Origin: Chloroflexota bacterium
GTDB taxonomy: Bacteria > Chloroflexota > Dormibacteria > Dormibacterales > Dormibacteraceae
Assembly (NCBI GenBank): GCA_005880175.1
Contig: VBJR01000244.1
Span: 1 to 21,910 of the forward strand
Direction: 5' to 3'
DNA length: 21,910 nucleotides
Position 1 is the stretch's first letter; each line of letters starts with the position of its first letter. The notes under the pieces are model-generated. The model was not told the origin of the DNA and did not search any database. It saw only the letters and a list, made by a program, of their open reading frames with translations. Positions 15,329 through 21,910 of this stretch are shown piece by piece. Both the position numbers and the translations under genes were made by a program.

Positions 15329-16909
15329 GTGAGCACGTGGTCGACGGACGAGCTGCCGCAGCGCTACAACGCCGCCGCGGACCTCCTGGACGGCAACCTG
15401 GAGGCCGAGCGCGGCGACCGGGCGGCCGTCCGCACGACCGACGGCGCCGAGCTGACGTACGCGGACGTCGCGCGGGCCGCCAACCGCGCCGGGAGCGCGC
15501 TCCGCGGCCTGGGCGTCGAGATGGAGAACCGGGTGCTGATGGCCATGCTCGACAGCCCCGAGTTCGCGGCCACGTTCTTCGGGACGATCAAGCTGGGCGC
15601 GGCGCCGATCCCGGTCAATACGAACCTGAAGCCGCACGACTACGCGTACTTCCTGAACGACAGCCGGGCCAAGGTCGCGGTCGTGTCGGCCCCGCTGGCG
15701 GACGCGATCCGCCAGGTGCGGGGCCAGCTGCGGCACCTGCGCCACCTGGTCGTGGTCGGGGAGGCCGGGCCGGACGAGCTGAGCTACGCGGAGATCACCG
15801 GCGCCGCCGACGACGAGCTGGACCCCGCCGACACCAGCCGCGACGACATGTGCTTCTGGCTCTACAGCTCGGGGACGACCGGGTTCCCCAAGGGCGTGGT
15901 CCACCTCCAGCACGACATGCGCTACGTCGTCGAGAACTACGCCCGGCCGGTGCTCCGACTCGACGAGTCGGACGTCATGTTCTCGGTGGCCAAGCTGTAC
16001 TTCGCGTACGGGCTCGGCAACGCGCTGTACATGCCGTTCGGCGTGGGCGCGTCCACCGTGCTCCTGGCCGGCCCGCCCGCCCCGGCGACCGTCCTGGACG
16101 TCGTCCGCCGCTTCCGGCCGACCGTCTACTACGCGGTGCCGACCAGCTACGCGAACACGCTGGCGGCCGACCCCGAGGTCTGGGCCAACGCCGACTTCGG
16201 CTCGGTGCGCGTGTGCGTCAGCGCGGGCGAGCCGCTGGCGGGATCGATCCTGGAGCGCTGGCGGGCGCGCACGGGCACCGAGATCCTGGACGGCATCGGC
16301 TCGACCGAGTGCGGCCACATCTTCATCTCCAACCGCATCGGCGAGGCGCGCCCCGACTCGACGGGGACGGTGGTGCCGGGCTACGAGCTGCGGATCGTGG
16401 ACGACGCCGGGCAGGAGCTGCCGGCGGGCGAGGTGGGCCGGCTGCTGGTCAAGGGCGACTCCACGTGCTCGATGTACTGGAACCAGCACGACCGGACCAA
16501 GCGGACGATCAACGGCGAGTGGATCGACACCGGCGACCAGTACCTGCGCGACGCCGACGGCTTCTACCGGTACCAGGGCCGCAGCGACGACATGCTGAAG
16601 GTGAGCGGCATCTGGGTCAGCCCGACCGAGGTGGAGTCCGCGATCAACGCGCACGAGGCGGTGCTGGAGTGCGCGGTGGTGGCGGTGGTGGACGAGCAGC
16701 GCCTGGTTCGTCCCGAGGCCTACGTGGTGCTGCAGCCGGGCCGGACGGCGGGCCCGGAGCTGGAGGTGGACCTGCGCGAGCACGTGCGCGCCGCCCTGGC
16801 CCATTTCAAGTGCCCGCGCGACTTCCACTTCGTGGCCGAGCTGCCCAAGACGGCGACGGGCAAGATCCAGCGGTTCAAGCTCCGCGGCGGCCAGCGCGTC
16901 CCCGCCTGA
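15329..16909 (+). CDS. Benzoate-CoA ligase family (acyl/aryl-CoA synthetase)
   Basis: A 526-residue adenylate-forming enzyme that would activate a carboxylic acid with ATP and CoA in the cytoplasm. The P-loop YSSGTTGFPKG is at residues 179-189. The segment KLYFAYGLGNALYMPFGVGA followed by RPTVYYAVPTSYA is the hallmark arrangement of benzoate-CoA ligases, distinct from fatty-acyl ligases. Further motifs are GIGSTECGHIF, the ribose-binding Asp in WIDTGDQY, the hinge GRSDDMLKVSGIWVSP, and the catalytic Lys in PKTATGKIQRFKLR. GTG 15329 gives the family-like start and follows a TAGACT box by 7 nt. Substrates in the family include benzoate, 2-aminobenzoate and hydroxybenzoates; which applies here is unknown. 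No ring-degrading genes are visible in the window. Confidence 0.9.
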   Translation: MSTWSTDELPQRYNAAADLLDGNLEAERGDRAAVRTTDGAELTYADVARAANRAGSALRGLGVEMENRVLMAMLDSPEFAATFFGTIKLGAAPIPVNTNLKPHDYAYFLNDSRAKVAVVSAPLADAIRQVRGQLRHLRHLVVVGEAGPDELSYAEITGAADDELDPADTSRDDMCFWLYSSGTTGFPKGVVHLQHDMRYVVENYARPVLRLDESDVMFSVAKLYFAYGLGNALYMPFGVGASTVLLAGPPAPATVLDVVRRFRPTVYYAVPTSYANTLAADPEVWANADFGSVRVCVSAGEPLAGSILERWRARTGTEILDGIGSTECGHIFISNRIGEARPDSTGTVVPGYELRIVDDAGQELPAGEVGRLLVKGDSTCSMYWNQHDRTKRTINGEWIDTGDQYLRDADGFYRYQGRSDDMLKVSGIWVSPTEVESAINAHEAVLECAVVAVVDEQRLVRPEAYVVLQPGRTAGPELEVDLREHVRAALAHFKCPRDFHFVAELPKTATGKIQRFKLRGGQRVPA

Positions 16910-16946
16910 CGGCCGCGCCGGCCGGTCCGGCCCCGGGACACACGAG

Positions 16947-16952
16947 CACACT
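16947..16952 (+). promoter_or_regulatory. Possible -10 box (CACACT) of the dehydrogenase operon
   Basis: CACACT is followed by 6 nt and ATG 16959. The in-frame GTG at 16953 directly abuts the box and is therefore less likely as the start. Confidence 0.4.
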
Positions 16953-16958
16953 GTGGGG

Positions 16959-17936
16959 ATGCACATTGCCGTCATCCCCGGCGACCTGGCCGGGCTGGAG
17001 GTCGTCCCCCAGGCCGTGCGGGTCCTCCAGGCCGCGGGTCTCGCCTACGAGTTCGAGGAGTTCGAGGTCGGCGCCGGTCCGGTCCTGCGCGGCGAGCCGG
17101 CCATGTCCGAGCACACGTTCCAGGAGGCGTCGAAGGCGGACGCGATCCTGTTCGGCGCGATCGGCGACCCCCGCGTGCCGGACGTGGGCTACGCGGCGCA
17201 GGTGCTGCTGCGCATGCGCTTCGAGCTCGACCTGTACGTGAACCTGCGGCCCGCCCGGCTCTACGACGACCGGCTGAGCCCGCTGCGCCAGGCCGAGCGC
17301 CGGCCGATCGACCTGCTGGTCGTGCGCGAGAACACCGAGGGCCTGTACGTGGGCATGGGCGGCCGGTTCCGGCGCGGCACGGAGCACGAGGTCGCGATCC
17401 AGGAGGACCTGAACACGTACCACGGCGTCAGCCGGATCATCGAGCACGGGTTCCGGCGCGCGACCGGCCGGCTCTGCCTGGTGGACAAGTCCAACGCGAT
17501 GAACCACGCCGGCGGGCTGTGGCAGGCGCGGTGGCGCGAGATCAAGGCCCAGCACCCGGGCGTCGAGACGCGGCACCTGTACGTGGACGCCGCGGCCATG
17601 GAGCTGGTGCGCGACCCGACCCAGTTCGAGGTGATGCTGATCGGGGGCATGGGCCTGGCGCCCAGCGCCAACGTCAACCCGGAGACCGGCCGCGGGCTCT
17701 TCGAGCCGGTCCACGGGAGCGCGCCGAACATCGCCGGCCAGGGCGTGGTCAACCCCCTTGGCGCGATCCTGACCGCCGGTATGATGGCTGAGCACCTCGG
17801 TGACGGTGAAGCGGCGAAGAGGATCGAAGGAGCGGTGATAGGCGCCATCAGAGCGGGCGAGTGCACCCGTGACCTGGGCGGCGCGCTCTCCACGTCGGAG
17901 GCAGGGGATGCCGTGATCAAACGGTTGAAGGACTGA
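16959..17936 (+). CDS. Isopropylmalate/homoisocitrate/isocitrate dehydrogenase family protein
   Basis: A 325-residue NAD(P)-dependent beta-hydroxyacid oxidative decarboxylase, metal-dependent and cytoplasmic. Family motifs in order are [15 protein letters not shown] at the N-terminus, LRPARLYDD in the substrate loop, [15 protein letters not shown], the catalytic Lys in LVDKSNAM, the metal-binding Asp in [11 protein letters not shown], and [15 protein letters not shown] with [12 protein letters not shown]. It could act on 3-isopropylmalate, homoisocitrate, tartrate-like acids or isocitrate; sequence reading does not decide. It starts the gene set that continues with LeuC/LeuD-type subunits, which favours a product such as 2-oxoisocaproate or 2-oxoadipate. 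The ATG at 16959 is chosen over GTG 16953 because of the -10 spacing. Confidence 0.88.
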   Translation: MHIAVIPGDLAGLEVVPQAVRVLQAAGLAYEFEEFEVGAGPVLRGEPAMSEHTFQEASKADAILFGAIGDPRVPDVGYAAQVLLRMRFELDLYVNLRPARLYDDRLSPLRQAERRPIDLLVVRENTEGLYVGMGGRFRRGTEHEVAIQEDLNTYHGVSRIIEHGFRRATGRLCLVDKSNAMNHAGGLWQARWREIKAQHPGVETRHLYVDAAAMELVRDPTQFEVMLIGGMGLAPSANVNPETGRGLFEPVHGSAPNIAGQGVVNPLGAILTAGMMAEHLGDGEAAKRIEGAVIGAIRAGECTRDLGGALSTSEAGDAVIKRLKD

Positions 17937-17941
17937 CGCCT

Positions 17942-19225
17942 GTGGGCATGACCATGACGGAGAAGATCCTGGCCCGCGCCAGCGGGCGGGAAGCGGTCCA
18001 GCCCGGCGACCTGATCCTGGCCAGGATCGACTTCGCCATGGGCCACGACCTGACCATCCCGCCGGCGGGCCGGATCATGCGCGACCAGATGGGCGCGGAG
18101 CGGGTGTGGGACCCGAAGCGGGTGGCGGTGGTGCAGGACCACTTCCAGCCGGCCAAGGACGCTGCCAGCGCCACCCTCGGCCGGATGACGCGCGAGTTCG
18201 CGCGCGACATGGGCATCGAGTGGTACTTCGAGGTGGGCCAGGGCGGCATCTGCCACACCGTGCTCCCCGAGCGCGGCCTGGTGCTGCCCGGCGAGCTGGT
18301 GGTGGGCGCCGACTCGCACTCGTGCACGTACGGCGCGCTCAACAACTTCGCGACCGGCATCGGCTCGACCGACCTGGCCTGCGTGCTGTCGCTCGGCGAG
18401 CTGTGGTTCCGGGTCCCCGAGACGCTGCGGTTCGTGTACCACAACCGCCTCGGCGACTGGGTCGAGAGCAAGGACCTGATCCTGCACGTCATCGGCGCGA
18501 TCGGCGTGGACGGCGCCCGGTCCAAGGCGATGGAGCACACCGGCGAGGCGCTGCGCCACCTGGACATGGAGGCGCGCCTGACGATGACCAACATGGCCAT
18601 CGAGGCGGGCGCCAAGAACGGGATCATGGCCTGTGACGAGGTGACCGAGGAGTACCTGCGGGGCCGTGCCCAGCGGCCGTACCAGCCGGTGGCCTCGGAC
18701 CCGGACGCGGTTTACGAGCGCACGTTGGAGATCGACGCCGAGCAGGTGCCGATCACGCTGGCGAAGCCGATGTCGCCGGACCACACCGCGCCGATCGACG
18801 AGGTCGCGGGGACCCGGCTCGACCAGGTGTTCATCGGCTCCTGCACGAACTCGCGGATCACGGACCTGCGCCGGGCCGCGAAGGTGCTGGAGGGCCGGCG
18901 GGTGGCGCCCGGCGTGCGCCTGATCGTGACGCCCTCCTCGCACGAGGTGGCCCGGCAGGCGGAGCGCGAGGGCCTGATCCGCACGTTCCTCGACGCCGGC
19001 GCCGCCTGGACCACGGCCACGTGCGGCGCCTGCCTGGGCGGCCACATGGGCGTGCTCGGCGAGGGCGAGGTGTGCCTCTCGACGACCAACCGCAACTTCC
19101 CGGGCCGGATGGGCGACCCGAAGGCGCTGGTGTACCTGGCCAACCCGGCGGTGGCCGCGGCCAGCGCCATCACCGGCGTGATCACGCACCCGGCTGAGGT
19201 GGTGCGGGAGCCGATCAGGGCATGA
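17942..19225 (+). CDS. leuC: 3-isopropylmalate dehydratase / homoaconitase large subunit (HACN-type)
   Basis: A 427-residue aconitase-superfamily large subunit carrying a [4Fe-4S] cluster. The cluster Cys are Cys301 in [12 protein letters not shown] and Cys361 with Cys364 in [36 protein letters not shown] is the typical substrate and cluster-side loop. The length, about 420 rather than 465, and the sequence pattern fit the homoaconitase/HACN-type group found in archaea, Thermus and other bacteria that use a separate small subunit. GTG 17942 has an AAGGA 9 nt upstream, inside the end of the preceding gene; ATGs at 17948 and 17954 are alternatives. It isomerises 2- to 3-substituted malates together with the LeuD subunit. 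Its last 80 nt are duplicated downstream. Isopropylmalate versus homoaconitate specificity is undecided. Confidence 0.9.
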   Translation: MGMTMTEKILARASGREAVQPGDLILARIDFAMGHDLTIPPAGRIMRDQMGAERVWDPKRVAVVQDHFQPAKDAASATLGRMTREFARDMGIEWYFEVGQGGICHTVLPERGLVLPGELVVGADSHSCTYGALNNFATGIGSTDLACVLSLGELWFRVPETLRFVYHNRLGDWVESKDLILHVIGAIGVDGARSKAMEHTGEALRHLDMEARLTMTNMAIEAGAKNGIMACDEVTEEYLRGRAQRPYQPVASDPDAVYERTLEIDAEQVPITLAKPMSPDHTAPIDEVAGTRLDQVFIGSCTNSRITDLRRAAKVLEGRRVAPGVRLIVTPSSHEVARQAEREGLIRTFLDAGAAWTTATCGACLGGHMGVLGEGEVCLSTTNRNFPGRMGDPKALVYLANPAVAAASAITGVITHPAEVVREPIRA

Positions 19226-19228
19226 AGA
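19144..19228 (+). repeat. Direct repeat copy 1 (3' end of leuC plus original ATGAAGA)
   Basis: 85 nt, repeated at 19389-19473 with 3 mismatches and no gaps (offset 245 nt). It contains the last 26 sense codons of leuC and the overlapping ATG that would originally have started leuD. Confidence 0.93.
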
Positions 19229-19470
19229 GGCGGCGCGTAGCAACGGGCTCTGCCCGAGCGAATGAGTCCGTCTTCCCTGTGCGCACCAGCGTCACGCCCG
19301 GACCCGGAGGGTTGCGCCGGAGGCGCCTCCAACGTCCCGGACAAGCGGGGGGGTTCCGGAAGGGGGGGCCTGCCCCCTCTTGCCTGAGCCCGGCGGTGGC
19401 CGCGGCCAGCGCCATCACCGGCGTGATCACGCACCCGGCTGAGGTGGTGCGGGAGCCGGTGGGGGCATGA
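19222..19470 (+). CDS. Small chimeric ORF between leuC and leuD, probable duplication by-product
   Basis: An 82-codon frame that begins with an ATG overlapping the leuC stop (ATGA) and ends with a TGA overlapping the leuD ATG (ATGA). Residues 1-55 ([16 protein letters not shown] onward) are Arg/Gly/Pro-rich and resemble nothing I know. The last 26 or so residues, [15 protein letters not shown] then [11 protein letters not shown], repeat the LeuC C-terminus almost exactly. The frame is thus open only because of the duplication and maintains translational coupling from leuC to leuD. It may be translated, but a functional product seems unlikely. Confidence 0.4.
   Translation: MKRRRVATGSARANESVFPVRTSVTPGPGGLRRRRLQRPGQAGGFRKGGPAPSCLSPAVAAASAITGVITHPAEVVREPVGA
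19229..19388 (+). other. Inserted segment between the leuC-tail duplicates
   Basis: 160 nt with no resemblance to the surrounding genes. It holds a perfect palindrome GGAGGCGCCTCC (about 19317-19328 region) within GGTTG...CAAC arms, runs of seven Gs, and a hairpin AGGGGG-GGCCTG-CCCCCT near 19362-19380. It looks like an inserted GC-rich intergenic repeat flanked by an 85-bp duplication. No transposase is present and no known element was recognised. Confidence 0.55.
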
Positions 19471-19473
19471 AGA
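19389..19473 (+). repeat. Direct repeat copy 2 (duplicated leuC tail leading into leuD)
   Basis: Partner of 19144-19228, 82 of 85 identical. The mismatches cluster near the end (GGTGGGGG against GATCAGGG). It supplies the ATG and purine-rich upstream sequence now used by leuD. Confidence 0.93.
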
Positions 19474-19994
19474 CGGTGCTGCGCGGCCGGGCCTGGACGT
19501 TCGGGAACAACGTCGACACCGACCAGATCATCCCGGCCAAGTACGCGATCTACTCCCTGGACGAGAAGAAGCTCGGCGAGCACGCCATGGAGGGCGTGCC
19601 CGACAACGAGGGCTGGTCGCAGAAGGTCGCGCCGGGCGACATCGTGGTCGGCGGCTCCAACTTCGGCTGCGGCTCGTCGCGCGAGATCGCGCCGATCGCC
19701 ATCCGCGGCGCCGGCACCGCGTGCGTCATCGCGGACTCGTACGCCCGGATCTTCTTCCGCAACGCGATCAACCTCGGCTACCCGATCCTCCAGTCGCCGC
19801 GGGCGGCCGAGGCGATCGAGGCCGGGGACGAGCTCGAGGTGGACCTCGAGGAGGGCGTGATCCGCAACTTCACGAAGGGCGACGAGTACCGGGCGGAGGC
19901 CTTCCCCGAGTTCATGACGGAGCTCGTCCGGATGGGCGGCCTCGTGCCCTGGGTGCGCAAACGGCTGGCGGAGGCACGCGGTGGACAGCGTTGA
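19467..19994 (+). CDS. leuD: 3-isopropylmalate dehydratase / homoaconitase small subunit
   Basis: A 175-residue swivel-domain subunit that completes the active site of the LeuC-type protein. The family motifs are NNVDTDQIIPAKY near the start, GSNFGCGSSREIAPIAI in the middle, and ADSYARIFFRNAINLGYPIL. Length is typical for HACN-type small subunits. The ATG at 19467 overlaps the stop of the small chimeric ORF (ATGA). GGGGG immediately upstream is a poor SD, so coupling to upstream translation is likely. The last 14 nt overlap the next gene. As with the large subunit, isopropylmalate or homoaconitate specificity cannot be read directly; the short loop residues that determine it would need alignment. 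Confidence 0.92.
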   Translation: MKTVLRGRAWTFGNNVDTDQIIPAKYAIYSLDEKKLGEHAMEGVPDNEGWSQKVAPGDIVVGGSNFGCGSSREIAPIAIRGAGTACVIADSYARIFFRNAINLGYPILQSPRAAEAIEAGDELEVDLEEGVIRNFTKGDEYRAEAFPEFMTELVRMGGLVPWVRKRLAEARGGQR

Positions 19995-21375
19995 CCCAGT
20001 CGAGCTGCAGGAGCCGCTCGACGAGCTGGTCCGGCCGCCGTCGCGGTTCGCGCACGACCTGACGTTCCCGCCGGCCGACCGGATCCGGGTCTACGACGAC
20101 ACGCTGCGCGACGGCGAGCAGATGCCGGGCGTCGCGATCTCGCCCCGCCACAAGTACGAGCTGGCGCGGGCCCTGAGCGACATCGGCGTGCACGTGATGG
20201 ACGTCGGCTTCCCAACCGTGTCCGAGAGCGAGCGCGAGACGCTGCGCCTGGTGCTGGAGGGCCGGCGCCGGGGCGAGCTGCGCGAGGACCTCGAGGTGCT
20301 GTGCATGATGCGCAGCAACCCGGCCGACATCGACGCGACGATGCGCGTCATCGACGAGCTCGGGTACCCGCGCGACGAGATCAGCTACTTCATCTTCACG
20401 TCGGCGTCGGACCTGCACGTGAAGTACAAGCTGGGCCGGACGCTGCTGGCGCGGGAGGGCATCCCGGCCAGCGAGTGGCTGGAGCTGCCGGTCGAGTTCT
20501 ACCGCGACGCGAACGTGCGCATGATGTGCGACGCGATCCGGTACGCGCGGTCGGCGGGCGCGGCGCTGATCGAGTTCGGCGGGGAGGACGGGTCGCGGGC
20601 CGACCCGGACTACGTGAAGCGCCTCCACCGGGAGGGGCTGCTGGCCGGCGGTGCCCGGCCCTCGACCCCGGACACCGTCGGCTGCTACTCACCCTACGCC
20701 GTTCGCGACTACATTTCGCAGATCAAATCGGCGACGCCGGACGCGCCGCTCGTCGTGCACTTCCACAACGACCTCGGTCTGGGCGCCTGGAACACGGTGA
20801 TGGCGCTGGGCAGCGGGGCCGAGGTCTTCACGACGAGCGTCAACGGCATCGGCGAGCGCACCGGCAACGCGCCGATGCACCAGGTGCTGCTGCAGCTGCG
20901 CTACCTGTTCGAGATCGAGATCCCCGGCTTCCGGTACGAGAAGCTGCGCGACCTGGCCCACCTGATGGAGCGCGTGAGCGGCATCCCGGTGTCGCCGACG
21001 GAGCCGGGCATCGGGCTGAACGTGTTCAGCCATGAGTCCGGTATCCACACGGCGGGCATGCTGATCCACCCCGAGATCTACCAGTTCATCCCGCCCGCCG
21101 ACCTGGGCGCGGAGGTCCGGTACGTCTATGGCAAGCACTCGGGGGCGATGGTGATCGAGCACGCGCTGCGTCAGGCCGGCATCAGGGCCGATGCGGCGCT
21201 GGTCGCCCGCGTCATGGAGGAGGTCAAGCGCGTGCGCGAGGAGCGCGCGGAGCGGGCCGACTTCGTCGAGTTCCAGCACGACTACTACGACCACCTGGAG
21301 GGGATGGGCGTCACCGCCGCGGAGGTGGCGGAGATCGCGACCGCCCTGGCCGCCGCCGATGACCCCGGCCGCTGA
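19981..21375 (+). CDS. Homocitrate synthase / 2-isopropylmalate synthase family protein
   Basis: A 464-residue acyltransferase of the DRE-TIM metallolyase family, condensing acetyl-CoA with a 2-oxoacid. The metal-binding start RVYDDTLRDGEQMPGV (Asp and Arg of the DRE-TIM site) is near residue 38, the metal-ligand HFHNDLGLG near 260, and VNGIGERTGNAPM near 290. FSHESGIHTAGM and YGKHSGAMVIEHAL follow as expected. Roughly 35 extra residues precede the barrel. The C-terminus ends soon after the helical subdomain, without the LeuA leucine-sensing domain, so leucine feedback of the classical type is unlikely. The GTG at 19981 overlaps leuD by 14 nt and has GGAGG 5-6 nt upstream. Candidate oxoacids are 2-oxoisovalerate, 2-oxoglutarate or pyruvate. 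Confidence 0.9.
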   Translation: MDSVDPVELQEPLDELVRPPSRFAHDLTFPPADRIRVYDDTLRDGEQMPGVAISPRHKYELARALSDIGVHVMDVGFPTVSESERETLRLVLEGRRRGELREDLEVLCMMRSNPADIDATMRVIDELGYPRDEISYFIFTSASDLHVKYKLGRTLLAREGIPASEWLELPVEFYRDANVRMMCDAIRYARSAGAALIEFGGEDGSRADPDYVKRLHREGLLAGGARPSTPDTVGCYSPYAVRDYISQIKSATPDAPLVVHFHNDLGLGAWNTVMALGSGAEVFTTSVNGIGERTGNAPMHQVLLQLRYLFEIEIPGFRYEKLRDLAHLMERVSGIPVSPTEPGIGLNVFSHESGIHTAGMLIHPEIYQFIPPADLGAEVRYVYGKHSGAMVIEHALRQAGIRADAALVARVMEEVKRVREERAERADFVEFQHDYYDHLEGMGVTAAEVAEIATALAAADDPGR

Positions 21376-21910
21376 GGCAGCCGGGGGCTCGCGGCAGGAG
21401 CTCCTCCGCATCCACCGCTGGATGTGCGCGGCCAAGGCGCTCGACGACCGGATGCACATGCTCGTGCGCCAGGGCCGGGCGCCGTTCGTGGGCTCGTCCC
21501 GCGGCCACGAGGGCATCCAGGTCGCGGCGACCGCGGCGCTGGGGCCCGACGACTGGGCGGTGCTGCACTACCGCGGCCTGGGCAACGCGGTCGCGCGCGG
21601 GCTGACGGCGCGGGAGTGGATGCTGGCCGTGTTCGCGCGGGCGGACGACCCGCTGTCCGGCGGCCGCAACATCCCGGGCGGCTGCTTCTCCCACCCGCGC
21701 CTGCGGATCGCGCCGGTCTCCCAGGTGGTCGCGACGTGGATCCCGAAGGCGGCCGGGATCGCGTACGCGAGCAAGGTGCGCGGCGACGGCGCCGTCACCC
21801 TGTGCACGTTCGGCGACGGCTCGACGTCGAAGGGCGACTTCCACGAGGGCCTCAACTTCGCGGCCGTGCACCGCCTGCCGGTCGTGTTCGTGTGCGAGAA
21901 CAACGGCTAC
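21359..21910 (+). CDS. 2-oxoacid dehydrogenase E1 component alpha subunit (PDH/BCKDH type), 3' partial
   Basis: 184 codons to the window end. ATG 21359 overlaps the synthase gene by 17 nt. The thiamine-diphosphate motif is complete: GDGSTSKGDFHEGLNFAAVHRLPVVF ends with ENNGY. Upstream, GSSRGHEGIQVAATAAL and YRGLGNAVARG match E1 alpha subunits that oxidatively decarboxylate pyruvate or branched-chain 2-oxoacids to acyl-CoA. The usual partners (E1 beta, E2) would be expected just downstream, outside the window. Its tight coupling to the synthase suggests it acts on the oxoacid made by the upstream enzymes, or feeds acyl-CoA to it. Substrate specificity is not determined. Confidence 0.9.
   Translation, partial: MTPAAEAAGGSRQELLRIHRWMCAAKALDDRMHMLVRQGRAPFVGSSRGHEGIQVAATAALGPDDWAVLHYRGLGNAVARGLTAREWMLAVFARADDPLSGGRNIPGGCFSHPRLRIAPVSQVVATWIPKAAGIAYASKVRGDGAVTLCTFGDGSTSKGDFHEGLNFAAVHRLPVVFVCENNGY

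Noticed and set aside
19226..19390. Insert between the leuC-tail repeats as a riboswitch or leucine attenuator
   Set aside because: There is no leucine-codon-rich leader peptide, no alternative terminator pair with U-tract and no recognisable riboswitch core. The flanking direct repeats point to insertion or duplication instead.

Overview
This is a GC-rich bacterial window (well above 65% G+C by eye, with G/C strongly preferred in third codon positions). No rRNA, tRNA, CRISPR array or intact transposase was seen. The gene families suggest an actinobacterial or Chloroflexota/Dormibacterota-like lineage: a K+-independent proton pyrophosphatase, an Rv0121-type (possibly F420-dependent) oxidase-fold protein, homoaconitase-type LeuC/LeuD, and many genes whose -10 box sits 6-7 nt before the start codon (leaderless architecture). 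That placement is an inference; no phylogenetic marker is present.

Layout. 1-1445: an ABC-2 drug-efflux-type ATPase (5' end cut by the window edge) and its permease, overlapping by ATGA. 1446-2024: no gene, but a large imperfect palindrome (1483-1963) with 81-bp outer arms, a 26-bp inner inverted repeat and an extra hairpin; it looks like a MITE-like element. 2025-2804 (-): a CinA N-terminal/MoaB-fold protein. 2851-5974: a three-gene GldA/GldF/GldG-like ABC operon whose ATPase is degenerate. 6260-8299: membrane H+-pyrophosphatase. 8306-10129: an aldo/keto reductase coupled to a threonine-dehydratase-like gene that has lost a segment and the reading frame near its 3' end. 10162-10578 (-): PPOX-fold protein. 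10633-12559: a secreted C39-like cysteine peptidase-fold protein and a probable lipoprotein. 12572-13345 (-): a KynB-like cyclase/amidohydrolase, divergent from a class V PLP enzyme (13424-14551). 14582-14923: a small unrecognised helical protein. 14931-15302 (-): a DCC-family thiol-disulfide oxidoreductase. 15329-16909: a benzoate-CoA-ligase-family enzyme. 16959-21910: a tightly packed set of beta-decarboxylating dehydrogenase, LeuC-type and LeuD-type dehydratase subunits, a homocitrate/isopropylmalate synthase-family enzyme and a 2-oxoacid dehydrogenase E1 alpha (cut by the window end). Together these can be read as 2-oxoacid chain elongation followed by oxidative decarboxylation.

The most striking observation is in the DCC gene. 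Both cysteines of its DxxCxxC redox motif are replaced by in-frame UGA codons (UGA-Gly-Phe-UGA) in an otherwise intact frame, and a strong hairpin follows whose loop lies 19 and 28 nt after the two UGAs. The simplest reading is a two-selenocysteine (UxxU) DCC protein; UGA-to-Cys suppression or sequencing error are the alternatives. Second is the leuC-leuD junction, where an 85-bp direct duplication of the leuC tail brackets about 160 bp of unrelated sequence while preserving ATGA coupling through a small chimeric ORF.
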